A stretch of 64,000 bases of DNA from Microdochium bolleyi. Lineage: Eukaryota > Ascomycota > Sordariomycetes > Xylariales > Microdochiaceae. The translations under genes were made by a program, and so were the position numbers. A model generated the notes under the pieces. That model was given only the letters and a program-made list of their open reading frames with translations, did no database searches and was not told where the DNA came from. The DNA is taken from contig KQ964246.1 of NCBI GenBank assembly GCA_001566295.1, positions 3,782,001 through 3,846,000 on the forward strand, given 5' to 3'. Below, piece by piece: positions 54,482 to 64,000 of this stretch; the first letter of the stretch is position 1; each line of letters begins with the position of its first letter.

Positions 54482-55448
54482 ATGCCGCTCGACACGTCGA
54501 CCTACAACCTCGCGTTCCTGCGCGTCGACGGTCGGCGCTGGAACGAGCTTCGCCGCATGCATGCGCAGATCCGCACGCAGGCGGCGGCCGACGGGTCGAG
54601 CTACCTCGAGATGGGCAACACCAAGATTATGTGCACCGTGTCCGGGCCCAACGAGGACAAGAAGAAGGGCAGCGGTGGTGGTGGAGGTGCCACGGGTGCT
54701 GCTACGGGCGCGACAACGAGCTCCAGCAGTGGTGGTGCGGCGGACATCGTCGTCAGTGTCGTAGTTGCTGGGTTCAGCTCCGTGGATCGGAAGAAGAGGA
54801 GCCGGACGGACAAGTGAGTCTTGCCAACCATGTCAATCTGCCATTTCCAATGATGGAACGAAAGACGTCTCCGGGTCCAGTTACGAGCACTTCACCATGA
54901 GGGCACGCGAAGCTAACCATCCTGCGCACCGCAGACGTGTCCAAGAGCTGCAAGCCACAATCTCAAAGTCCCTCGCCGCGACACTCCACGCACACTTGTA
55001 CCCGCGCTCGACAATCAGCATCTCGCTGCACGTGCTCAGCCAGGACGGTGGCTTGCTCGCGGGCCTCATCAACGCGGCAACACTGGCGCTCGTCGATGCG
55101 GGCATCCCGATGACCGACTATCTCGTCGCCTGTAGCGCGGGCAGCACATCGTCGTACGCGAGCAACGACGAATCCGCGGATCCTCTGCTGGACCTGAACA
55201 CACAGGAAGAGCAGGAGCTGCCGCACCTCACGCTCGCGACGCTTGGAGGGAGCGGCAAGGTCGTGGCGCTGGTTTGCGAGAGCCGCGTGCAGGTTGCGAG
55301 GCTGGAGGGGATGATGGCCACGGCTGTCGATGGGTGTGGAGGGATCAGGCAGTTCCTGGACCAGGTCGTGCGGGAAAAGGGAGCGAAGATGGTGACTGAG
55401 GGGACGATTGAGAAGGGCGCGACCATGGCGATGGACATTGACGCTTAG
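54482..55448 (+). CDS. RRP41: Exosome complex component RRP41
   Basis: Exons 54482-54813 and 54935-55448 give 281 aa; the 121-bp intron ends CACCGCAG. The yeast orthologue is SKI6/RRP41, an RNase PH-fold ring subunit of the RNA exosome, which degrades and trims RNA in nucleus and cytoplasm. The start is PLDTSTYNLAFLRVDGRRWNE. The next conserved stretch is GSSYLEMGNTKIMCTVSGP, then after the intron RVQELQATISKSLAATLH, LYPRSTISISLHVLSQDGG and the ALVDAGIPMTDYLVACSAG block. A Gly/Ser/Ala/Thr insert lies at about residues 58-86, which is longer than usual. The end of the protein (FLDQVVREKGAKM) is helical. The catalytic phosphate-binding residues of bacterial RNase PH are not expected in this subunit in fungi. 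Confidence 0.92.
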
Positions 55449-55623
55449 GAAGCTCCGCGCAAGAAGCAAAAGGAACATGAGAACGATACATGTGCTTTGG
55501 CACAATAGCACGATGTAAGTGCTCAAGGACTACGTCGAGCTGTTCAGACATTGGCGTTGACCACACTGCTCTTCCATTTTGCTAACTCAAGATCACACGC
55601 TATGAACAGGCTATATAGTAGGC
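55449..55623. other. Short convergent gap
   Basis: 175 bp between the tails of RRP41 and the HDEL protein gene; no features. Confidence 0.6.
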
Positions 55624-57174
55624 TTACAACTCGTCGTGAGCACTTTCCTCCGCGGTCGGCTGAGCATGAATGGTGCCCGCGAGAGATGGCTCCTGCTCAG
55701 TCTCAGGCTCAATCTGGACGTCTACGTTTTCCTCCACGTGGATAACGACAGTCTCGGTTGGTGTCTCCGAGGCGGCCTTGGTGGGCGTAGAAGAGGAAGA
55801 ACCCGCCGCAGCAGCGTCCGCGCCGATGAAGCCCTCGGGGAACTTGTACCGCTGGCCCTCATTCAAGCGGATCGCATCGACCCACGCCTCGACGCTGGGA
55901 ATGTTGAGCTCGCCCTCGTACTGGCGCCACCAGTTGCGCTTGCCGTTGACGGCGAGGATGAGGACATTACCCTGCAGGCCTAGCGTGGTGAGGACCTCGC
56001 TGTTGGCGTTGATGTCGACCTCGTAGAAGGGGAACAGGTTTTTGTTCTGCGAGGAAAACTTGTGGGCGATCTTGGACATGACGTCGAGCACTTCGTCGGT
56101 GGCACCGCTGTGGGCGGATGGCACGAAGGCGAGGATGCAAGTCTTTGACTTGGTGTTGAGGCACTTGCTGGTCAAGTCGATCGTCTCGAGAACTGGGAGT
56201 GCGGGGACGACCACCTCGGCGGGCTTCTCTGCGACGGGCGCCTCAGAAGGCTCAGCGGCAGCTTCCGTGGACGACGACTTCTTGGCCTCCTTGGAGCTCG
56301 ACGGCTTCTTGTCCTTGGGCGCCTTCTTGCCAGCCTTGATGGGAGGGTCTGGGTTAGGCTGGCCAGCCTGGGATAGGAATTTGACTAGGGGCGCCTTCTT
56401 CATCTCCCCGTCGTAGACGAGCGGCTCTGAGGACTCTGGGTTCAGTAGCACAAGCGTCGGGTACTTCTGCACATTGAACTTCTCGTTGATCTCGGTCTCC
56501 TTGTTACGCGCTTGCGCGATGTGAATGACATCCAAAAAGTCGATTGCGATGCTCTTGAGTAGGGAGCTCGTGGTGCCCTTCTCAGTGAACAGGACCGCCT
56601 TGGGCTTGTCGTCCTTGGCGAGGAACTTGAGGAAGTCCTTGTCGGTGATGCGCGTGACGTGGTTGTTAATCTTGTCGCTGACGGCGTCGACGATGGCCTT
56701 TGCGGTGCGCTGGCCGTTGTAATCCTCGACGATGGGCTTACCGCCCTTGCCCTTGCCCGGCCGCACCGTCTTGAGCGTGGGGAAGCCCTGGACGCCCATG
56801 GAGCCGCAGAATGACTTGTTCTCATCAGCGTCGCAGTCGATGGCGGCGACCTTGGCGATGCCCTCGAGGTGCTTGGCGGCCTTCTCGTAGGCGGGCTGCA
56901 GGTTCTTGCAGTGGCCGCACCAGGGGGCGTAGAACTCGACAATCTATGGACAGGAATAGTTAGTTGCTGGGTGGTGATGGAGCGTGGGTGATGTTGGGAA
57001 GGCGTGTAGACATACCGAGGTATGGTTGGACTGGGCAATGAGCTGGTCGTAGTTCTTGGCCGAGAGCTGTACGACGGGCGAGTTCTTTGCGTACAGGCCG
57101 GCGTGGGCACCGGGCAGGGCCGCGAGCAGGGCAGTCGCGGCCACGGCCAGGTTTGCTGCGTTGACGTTGGGCAT
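55624..57174 (-). CDS. ER protein disulfide isomerase-like protein ending in HDEL
   Basis: Exons 57174-57016 and 56943-55624 give 492 aa. The protein has one thioredoxin active site and ends in HDEL, the fungal ER retention signal, so it should work in the ER lumen on disulfide formation. Residues 1-25 are a signal peptide. The active domain reads IVEFYAPWCGHCKNLQPAYE, with CGHC at about 62-65, then DENKSFCGSMGVQGFPTLKT with the conserved cis-Pro. A second thioredoxin-like half follows (about 140-260) without a redox pair. A Lys/Ser/Glu/Ala-rich linker comes next, then a third region with CILAFVPS and a pair of Cys further apart. This layout fits the fungal MPD1/PDI-related group. Intron phase is 0 between the signal peptide half and the active domain. 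Confidence 0.9.
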
Positions 57175-57918
57175 GTTGTTCGTAGTACGGTGAGGTCTGA
57201 AGTGAAGGGGTTCTGCTTCTCTCAGGTAGCTGAAGGTACTGCGACAATGATGCAAAGGGCCTGGTGGTCAATAGCTACTAGTAGGAGAGAGGGAGAAGAA
57301 GCCAGGCTGGCCGGTGAGACGACGGCCGAGGACGTGAAGGTGTCCAGATAATTATTTGGAGCTGAATTGGGGAAGAGGCCACGGTGGATGCTGCCCGCCC
57401 GAGCCGCCCTCGGCCATTGCTGGGTGGGGCAGGGGTCCGCACTTGCACTTGCACTGCACTGCACTGCACTGCAAATTCACGCAGCCAACATTTGACTACA
57501 TGGATCCCTTTCTTGAGGAATTGAGCTTGTCGATCAATCGTTGGGGATGTAATTGATTCAATGCCTACATCTTGTCGCCGGCAGGTGATGTTGGGACAGA
57601 GCTGTAGGCAATGCAGCTTGCGGAGCTGTCCCAGGCTGTATGCAGCGCCGATTGTGGGGTCGGCGAGGGGTTCCGGCTCCAGTGGGAGTGACTCGGCGCG
57701 TGGCTGGGAGCTCGAGCTCCATTGACGCAACCGCCAACAGGCAATCACCATCGCCTGCAGGCAGGCACTCTACCAACGTCCTCACAACTTTGCGAATCCC
57801 ACCCTCGACACCCTAGGCGCAACCTCCGGAGCATCCACTCGGCCTGTTCCCACGACAACTTCCGACCCTTAGCGATTACACGAGCTATCAGACTCACACA
57901 AACGCTCCCATCGTCATC
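57175..57918. promoter_or_regulatory. Divergent promoter, HDEL protein / VTA1
   Basis: 0.74 kb between start codons, with the tandem pentamer CACTG repeated at about 57449-57470. No unfolded-protein-response element was recognised with confidence. Confidence 0.4.
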
Positions 57919-59341
57919 ATGGCGCTAGAAATACCCCCACCCATCAAGCAGGCGGGCATCACGCCCTTCGTCCTGCGCGCAAACCAACTGCAGACCGCAA
58001 AGCCCGTCGTCGCATATTGGTGTATGTTATTTCATGATTACTCACGGCCCTTGCGTGTATTTTCATCGAACAAAAAAGAGCTGACCTCTCTGCTGTGATC
58101 TCTAGGCCTCTACTACGCAGTCAACCAGATCCTTGGCAAAGGCCTCCACAATGCCGACCAGGCCTGCCTTGAGTTCACGACAAGTCTCATGGACAAGCTC
58201 GAGCAGACAAAAACTGCCAACCTAGACAACGATGCCGTCACAGACGACCTTGCCGGGCAGGCCTACGTCGAGCAGTTTGCACAGGAGACCTTCGACCGCG
58301 CGCAGAGGACTCTCAAGGCAGACAAGGTCACTCAGTACGTGTCCCTGGTGGTCGACATGGGTTTCAGAGACGAGCAGTCGCTGACATACTCACAGACAGA
58401 CAGCCGTCACGTTCGAAGCGGCCGCGACATTCTTCCAGCTCACAAACGTCTGGGGTCAAGCCGACACCGAGACCCAGGAGAAAGTTAAGTATGCCAAGTG
58501 GAATGCTGCGCGCATCCTCAAGGCCATCAAGGCTGGCGAAGACCCTAACCTGTCCAACCCGAAGCAGGAGGACCCGGCAGAGGAACAAGACTTGACTGTG
58601 ACCCTTGACCCGAATGACCCCGAAGTCAAGGCAATTGGCGATGCGGAGCAGCCAAGATCGGTCCAGGTTGAAGACGTCCCCGACGATGGCAACAACAGAG
58701 CGATGCGCCCATCGCCTCAACCATCACCAGCTCCCGTTTCAGAACCGACATCACCGCCGCCATCCTCGGCCCCGGCGCCCGATCAGGTTTCCCCCATTCT
58801 CCCTGCCGAACAGTCCTCTGCGGACCCAGAAGGCTATTTCCCAAAATCAGGCCCGTCATATTCAGACGACGACCCGCCATTCTCATTACCGTCTGCGCCG
58901 TCTCGGCCAGCAGGAGGCAGTCCTGGTCCTAGTGGCCGCGATCCTGGGACGCCGTCGATACCAAGTCCTCCGTCCACGAAGCCTCACACGGTCATTGACC
59001 AGTCACCATTCCAGCCAGACATCCCCTCTGCACCGCAGGACTTCTACAATGCGCCCCCTGCACCTTCACCGCAGTCGCGCCACCAGCCATCGGCGCCAGC
59101 CACGCCTGCTCCCGGGCCGTCCGCGTCGACACGTGTGGTTCCTACGGCCAACCGCCCACACTCGGCCGTTCCTCAGACCTATTCACAGCCAGCCCCTGTT
59201 GCGACCGGGCAGGTTGATGAAGCTGCCATATCGCAGGCCCAGAAGCATGCCAAGTGGGCGATATCCGCTCTCAACTTCGAGGATGTTCCCACGGCCATCA
59301 GGGAGTTGAGAGCTGCTTTGGCTACCCTGGGCGCTCAGTAA
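57919..59341 (+). CDS. VTA1: ESCRT cofactor VTA1 (LIP5)
   Basis: Exons 57919-58021, 58106-58334 and 58396-59341 give 425 aa. VTA1 stimulates the Vps4 ATPase, which recycles ESCRT-III at multivesicular bodies. The N-terminal tandem MIT-like domain (residues 1-165) shows PPPIKQAGITPFVLRANQLQ, YWCLYYAVNQILGKG, DNDAVTDDLAGQAYVEQF, then TAVTFEAAATFFQLTNVWG and KYAKWNAARILKAIK. A Pro/Ser/Asp-rich linker of about 200 residues separates it from the C-terminal Vps4-binding helices at about 385-425 (AISQAQKHAKWAISALNFED and AIRELRAALATLG). The splice of intron 2 (CA|GTACGT to CACAG|ACAG) was chosen because only it keeps this frame. Confidence 0.93.
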
Positions 59342-60378
59342 GCTCTCACGTGATGTGACGAGCATGTCGCCTTATAGACAAACAACAACTCTGTACATAG
59401 CGGGCAGCGACGGAGCCTTCATGAGCGTTGGTTCCCTTCTTCGGTTTCCTGTTCTCCGTCGATACAGCGAGCATCGTACAGCACTTTTCACCCTACTTCA
59501 CAGCTTGATCTGACCCACCCTTCATGTCTTGATTGATGAAAAGCCTGAAACGACGTCCGAACATCTGGACCTCTGGCCTTTTGACCCCTCGTGTCTGCAG
59601 TTGTGACTTCATGTTGCGACCGTTGGGAGTACGTGCTAATCCCATGAGCTGGAGGCTCCTCTGCGACCTTCCCATTCCGAGCATGGAATCAGACTCAACC
59701 AATTGCGACCATTACAGCAGCTGCAGTGCGGGTACAGCTGAGCATGGGGTGATGAAGGCTTGAGCAAAGCATCAACCTGGATGGCGTTCGGGATAGCGGC
59801 GCTGAGAGTTGGACCCCTGCCCCTGGGCCCTGAATTGTGGCCGCACTACGTCACAGCAGACCCCTTGCTGCCCACGCTGCCGGGTCTGTGATTGGTCGGC
59901 GTGAGCAGACCACAGACGTCAGAGGCCGTTGCCCCACGGCCAACAAGTTCGCCCGGTGATGTGTCGAGGTATTTCCTTGCCTACGCACGAGTCACAGCCC
60001 TTGATCTGTGCCCCCCGTTCATGGCCGGGGGCTGTGGAGAGCAGGGCTGCATGCCTATCAGCCCAGCTCAACGGCAATGTTTCAAGGTTTGAGGTGGTTG
60101 TTGTTTGGTGGCACCCTCGTGTTTGTCCTTGCTGCGGAGACTGAGCTGGCATGTGGTGGACAGGGGCTCGTCATTGTGCTCCTGAGATGGTGTGGGATAG
60201 CTAACGCTGCATCTCGCGACTTTTGCGTAGTCGTGCTGATCATCTCTCCCATATCAAAAATCGTTTCAATATTGCTGCCCGATTACTTGCTGCTTGGCCT
60301 GTCTTACGACACCGACAACGAGCAAGCGCACGCGCATATCACCCAGCTTGCAGAACCACAAGGAAACTCTTTACCACG
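59342..60378. other. Intergenic region between VTA1 and the CAP protein gene
   Basis: 1 kb. Plus frames at 59892-60144 have no motif. It probably holds the promoter of the CAP gene. Confidence 0.5.
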
Positions 60379-61128
60379 ATGGGCCAACAAACCGCTACGC
60401 AGCTCCTGCTGCTCTCCCTCCTCCTGAGCGTCGCTCCCTCGCTCAGCATGTGCTCCCCTCCGCCATCAAACTGGCACCAGATACAAGCCCGCCAGGGCAG
60501 CGGCGCAACCTCCACAATCACAATCATGCCGTCCTCGACGCCGAGCGTGAGCCCAGACCTCACCGACGAGACCTTCACCTCGGCCGTGCTCAACAGCAGC
60601 AACACCTACCGCGCGCAGCACGGCGCGTCCGACTTCCGGTGGAACAAGACCCTCGAGGACTTCGCGTCCGAGTACCTCGACAAGGTGGCCCCGAAGCCTG
60701 ACACGGGCGACAAGCCCCCGCAGTGCAAGTTCGAGCACTCGGGTGGGCCGTACGGCGAGAACCTGGCCATCGGCTGCAACTCGGCCGCGGGCTGCGTCGA
60801 GGCGTGGGGCGACGAGCGCAAGCTGGGGTACCCGTTCGGCGCGGCGGACGGGTTTAGCATGGAGACGGGCCACTTCAGTCAGCTGGTCTGGAAGAACACG
60901 TCGGACGTCGGGTGCGCGAGGAGGGAGTGTGCGGGGGACAAAGGGTACACTAGGGGCTGGTATCTCGTGTGCGAGTACTGGCCGCGGGGAAACGTCGGAG
61001 GCCAGTACGCGCAGATGGTGGGGAATTATGAGGGGAGCGAGCCACTCGGTGGTGGTGGTGATAGATTAGGGGGTGACTTCTGGAGGGTGCTAGTGGTTGG
61101 GGGAATGGTCGTTGGGTTGTTGTGGTAA
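60379..61128 (+). CDS. Secreted CAP/PR-1 superfamily protein, probable GPI anchor
   Basis: Unspliced, 249 aa. The start has a signal peptide (QLLLLSLLLSVAPSLS). The CAP domain runs from about residue 70: NTYRAQHGASDFRWN, a Cys-containing segment with GPYGENLA, the VEAWGDERK helix, then GHFSQLVWKNTSDVGCARREC and YLVCEYWPRGNVGG. These match the CAP signatures, including the GHFTQ(L/V)VW and CEYxPxGN blocks. Fungal members include PRY-type sterol-binding secreted proteins and virulence-associated PR-1-like proteins; the sterol role is family knowledge. The C-terminus has a Gly/Ser/Asp segment, then a hydrophobic stretch (VLVVGGMVVGLLW) with nothing after it, like a GPI attachment signal. This suggests a cell-wall or membrane-linked form rather than a freely secreted protein. 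Confidence 0.9.
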   Translation: MGQQTATQLLLLSLLLSVAPSLSMCSPPPSNWHQIQARQGSGATSTITIMPSSTPSVSPDLTDETFTSAVLNSSNTYRAQHGASDFRWNKTLEDFASEYLDKVAPKPDTGDKPPQCKFEHSGGPYGENLAIGCNSAAGCVEAWGDERKLGYPFGAADGFSMETGHFSQLVWKNTSDVGCARRECAGDKGYTRGWYLVCEYWPRGNVGGQYAQMVGNYEGSEPLGGGGDRLGGDFWRVLVVGGMVVGLLW

Positions 61129-61713
61129 GACAGTGTTGGGATGTACAGTTGTTTGGTGATGATCATGATCCTGGCTGGAAGTTCACGATGGAGTTCTCCT
61201 TGTTTAACGGTACTGTCGTTTTTGATACCTGTGGGCGCTACAGCTGGACCGGGAGCTCTATATTCCAAGCTACCACTTGGCATCAACCCTCTATGGCAGG
61301 TCGAAGTGTAATATAGTTTCCTATCTCAAGTCTGAACATCAAACAATTCAGCAACGACTTCCTTGCCTACAAGATACAATAAATCTGTGACTTTTCTAGC
61401 GCTTTGCGTTGGCATACCTTGCCGCAGTCAGGCTGTTGTTGACAGTATGGGGTTTCCCTACTCAATAGAGGACATCTGTAGATGAAAGCGCGCGGACAAC
61501 GGAGAAAAGGCAACGATGTACCTTGTCTATAGTGCAACGGTATTTCGGCATGTAGAGCAAGTCCCGCCACTAAGTTTTCTCCGGGCTGGGGATCAGAACG
61601 TTCTCATTGATAACTTTACTTTGTCATAAAGCCATTATGGGAGTACAGTTCAAAATACAGACATTACAGCCCATGAGATTGTTCCAGCTCCAACACCTGC
61701 CAATGTTGGACTA
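61129..61713. other. Convergent gap between CAP gene and GH32 gene
   Basis: 585 bp of 3' flanking DNA; no coding signal. Confidence 0.6.
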
Positions 61714-63758
61714 CTAATATGAGAACTTCCCCTCATACACCATGTGCCGCTTCTGCCCCGCTGAGCCGGAAGACGTGCTATTGGTTGCCGACATCGTGAC
61801 GTTGCCCAGCACGGTGCCCTGCTCGTTCTGGTACTTGGCCCACGCACTCTTGAGACCCCAGACGGCGACGCTGACCTCGGTGCCGCTCGGCATGTCCTGC
61901 GCGGCGACGCGGCACTGCGAGAGGGGCTCGCCCTCGGGGAAGAAGAGCACCGTGGCGCTGTGCACCCCCTGGTTGATGAAGACCTCGAGAATCGAGCGGT
62001 CGATGACGGCCTTCATGGTCCAGTTGGCCGTGCGGTCGGGCAGGGGAGAGGAGGAGGGGGAGGTGCTGGTGCTGGGTGAGCTGGGCGACGCCGTCGAGGT
62101 TGACGACTTGGTGCTGCTGCTGCCGCCCGGCGAGGCCGTGGCCGAGTACGCCGTCCCGTTGCCGCCTGGGTTCCTGCCGGCTGCGTCGTTGACGGCGAAT
62201 CCGCCAAAGTCGTAGTAGACGTCGGACACACTGAACTTGTCGGTGAAGAAGATGTTGTCGAAGCCTTTGACGGCGCCGCGGTTGATGAAGAAGGGCGTGT
62301 CGCCACCAAAGTAGAAACCGGTGTAGAGCGCCTCGCCGGTGTTGGGGTTGCTGAATGTGATGTTGAGGGTTGTGTACTGGGTTGATTTGTGTTAGTTGGG
62401 ACCCGACAGAAATATAGAAAATGTAGACAGAAGTAGCCCTTACCTGCTGGATTTGGCGAGTGTTTATATTGGTGACATTGACCTCGACATACAACGCGCC
62501 CGAGTCGACGCCGCTGTAGTCGACGACAACGTCGCCGTTGCCCATCTTGGTGGAGTTGAGCTCCTGGTCCATGACTGGGCTCAGGTCGTACACCTCGTCG
62601 ACCATGATCAGCCCAATCCGGGGCGCGTACGTCAGGTAGTTGACTCTGGGCAGAGTCAGACTGCTCCGCCAGCCCTCGCGGTTGCCCGTCGGCACCTGCT
62701 GCGCGTACTGCCAATTGGATGCCCAGCCGAGGTTGATGGCGTTGCCGTCGGGTGTGTTGCCGTAGAAATACTGCGCGGCATAGTTGTCCTTGGCGAAGTC
62801 GGTCAGGCGCGTTGCCCCGTCCAGAGGGGTGAAGTGCGTGCCGTTGAAGTCGCCGGGGAAGTACTCGGTGATGGAGCCGCCCAGGGGCGCGCCGGGCTGG
62901 GCGGAGATGGTGAGGAGGAACTTGGTATCGGTCTTTTCCTTGGTCTTGAAATCGCGCACAGGGATCTGGACAATATTGGGGCACTCGTACTGTGTACCGA
63001 GCAGTCCGTAGGTGCTGAAGTTTGAGGCGTGCGTCCAGGACTTGAGGTCCGGGCTGGTGAAGAAGCCGATGACAAACTCCTGGGCGTACGAGATGACGGC
63101 GACCCAGTGGTCCTCGTACCAGATGACCTTCGGGTCACGGAACTGCGAGGAGGCGCTGTTGATGACGGGATTGCCGTTGTAGTACTGGAAAGTGAAGCCA
63201 CCGTCGTGGGAGTAGGCAATGGCCTGGGTCTGGGTTCCGGCGGTGCCGTCCTCGTTGTAGTGGGCAAGGGTTGTAATGGCCACCACTCCGTTGTTTTGGT
63301 TCGGGAAGAATCCAGAGGTGTTATTCACATCGATTACGGCAGAACCCGAGAACACGGGAGTGTTCTTCGTGGGTGGGAAGAGGGCGATCGGCTGGTTGAT
63401 CCAGTGATAGAGGTCTTGGCTGGTCGCGTGGCCCCAGTGTTGGTTTCCTGCAGTGCTCCCAGTTGGATTGTACTGGTAGTAGACGTGCCAGGTGCCATTG
63501 GCATCGACAAACATGCCATTGGGGTCGTTCTAATCGTGTGTCAGTATACGGGGGTGTTTTGCATGCAGATGTGTTCTACCTTACCATGAAGAATTTCGGC
63601 GGCGAGAAGTGAATCTGCGGCCGTAGGTCGCCCGTATAATTACCAGCAACAGGCACTCCGGTAGGGACGGCCGCGTTGACGTAGGTGCTCACGTCCTGGG
63701 TGGCGCCTGTGGCGGCCAGGAGCCCGATGGCCGCGGCGATGGTCGTGAGGGACAGCAT
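61714..63758 (-). CDS. Secreted GH32 invertase-type beta-fructofuranosidase
   Basis: Exons 63758-63585, 63529-62444 and 62376-61714 give 640 aa. GH32 enzymes split terminal fructose from sucrose or fructans, with retention. The signal peptide is residues 1-20 (MLSLTTIAAAIGLLAATGAT). The catalytic triad is in order: NDPNG at 59-63 (nucleophile Asp60), FRDP (stabilising Asp190) and YECPN (acid/base Glu240). A five-bladed propeller is followed by the beta-sandwich from about 421 (YTTLNITFSNP). Inside the sandwich a Ser/Thr/Pro/Gly-rich insert of about 50 residues (485-534) stands between FAVNDAAG and ANWTMKAVIDRS. Many N-x-S/T sites occur. Whether it is an invertase or exo-inulinase is not decidable from motifs alone. 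It may help the host use sucrose or fructans. A TATA box at about 63914-63920 supports the start. Confidence 0.93.
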
Positions 63759-63913
63759 GGTGGGGTATGCAGCCTGTTCCCGCTTGCTCAAGGCGAAGTC
63801 TAACTTCAAGGGGGAAAGAAACAGATTCTTGAGGGTTGAGGAATGCCTTGATGAATCGGATTGTCAAGCGTGGTTCTCTCTGCGGACAACAAAGGTCGGA
63901 ACATGATCCGGAC

Positions 63914-63920
63914 TTTATAT
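63914..63920 (-). promoter_or_regulatory. TATA box of the GH32 gene
   Basis: ATATAAA read on the minus strand, about 160 bp upstream of the ATG. Confidence 0.5.
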
Positions 63921-63946
63921 CCTCGAGGAATCCACCGCCACCGAGT

Positions 63947-63952
63947 CCCCAC
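63947..63952 (-). promoter_or_regulatory. Candidate CreA/Cre1 site near GH32
   Basis: GTGGGG on the minus strand fits the SYGGRG consensus and lies about 190 bp upstream of the ATG. Glucose repression of a GH32 gene is expected from other fungi, but a six-base site alone is weak evidence. Confidence 0.3.
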
Positions 63953-64000
63953 CGCGGCCCAAGACCAAACGAGTGAGCCCATCGCCGATACCTTTTTGTC

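Noticed and set aside
1..64000. Transposons, CRISPR arrays, prophage or integron-like structures
   Set aside because: No transposase or reverse transcriptase motifs, no long terminal or inverted repeats, and no regular spacer arrays were seen; this is a eukaryotic nuclear window.

Overview
The window comes from a filamentous ascomycete nuclear genome (Pezizomycotina, most likely a Sordariomycete). The evidence is short GT-AG introns (about 50-250 bp), strong GC3 bias in coding exons, Zn2Cys6 regulator and GH32 architecture, and fungal SLX4, VTA1, TIM50 and CGI121 homologues. I rebuilt exon structures by hand from splice signals and frame continuity. Every spliced model adds up to a whole number of codons. 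No rRNA, tRNA, transposon or CRISPR array could be supported.

Left part (1-24 kb). An acidic low-complexity protein with a basic C-terminal tail sits behind a TATA box. It is followed by a ZIP metal transporter, a NUDT19-type Nudix hydrolase ending in SKL (minus), a bacterial-type (AtsA-like) sulfatase, a doubtful small Cys-containing ORF, a class I CPD photolyase (minus), ribosomal protein eS21 (minus) and SLX4 (plus). eS21 and SLX4 diverge from one short promoter. A BNR-type beta-propeller protein (minus) and an MFS sugar transporter (plus) diverge from a shared 1.3 kb region and may form a small carbohydrate-use pair.

Middle (24-39 kb) is housekeeping. It holds a Ted1/Cdc1-type metallophosphoesterase, a small conserved fungal protein whose first coding exon is only the ATG, a Tim17/22/23-family protein, proline dehydrogenase, KEOPS subunit CGI121 and TIM50. 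Three of these are mitochondrial. CGI121 and TIM50 share a divergent promoter. After TIM50 comes a doubtful minus-strand gene, then a small spliced secreted Cys-rich protein.

Right part (39-64 kb). An 8 kb stretch (38.9-46.9 kb) contains no gene I can support. It is followed by a large Zn2Cys6 regulator with a 2.7 kb upstream region, a 2EXR/F-box-like fungal protein, exosome subunit RRP41, an ER thioredoxin-domain protein ending in HDEL, ESCRT cofactor VTA1, a secreted and probably GPI-anchored CAP/PR-1 protein, and a secreted GH32 invertase-type enzyme.

No clearly new multi-gene system is visible. The items most worth a second look are the SIM-like repeat protein, the Asp-to-His change at a metal ligand of the sulfatase, the dual targeting signals on the Nudix hydrolase, the BNR/transporter pair, the spliced secreted peptide, and the long gene-free stretches.
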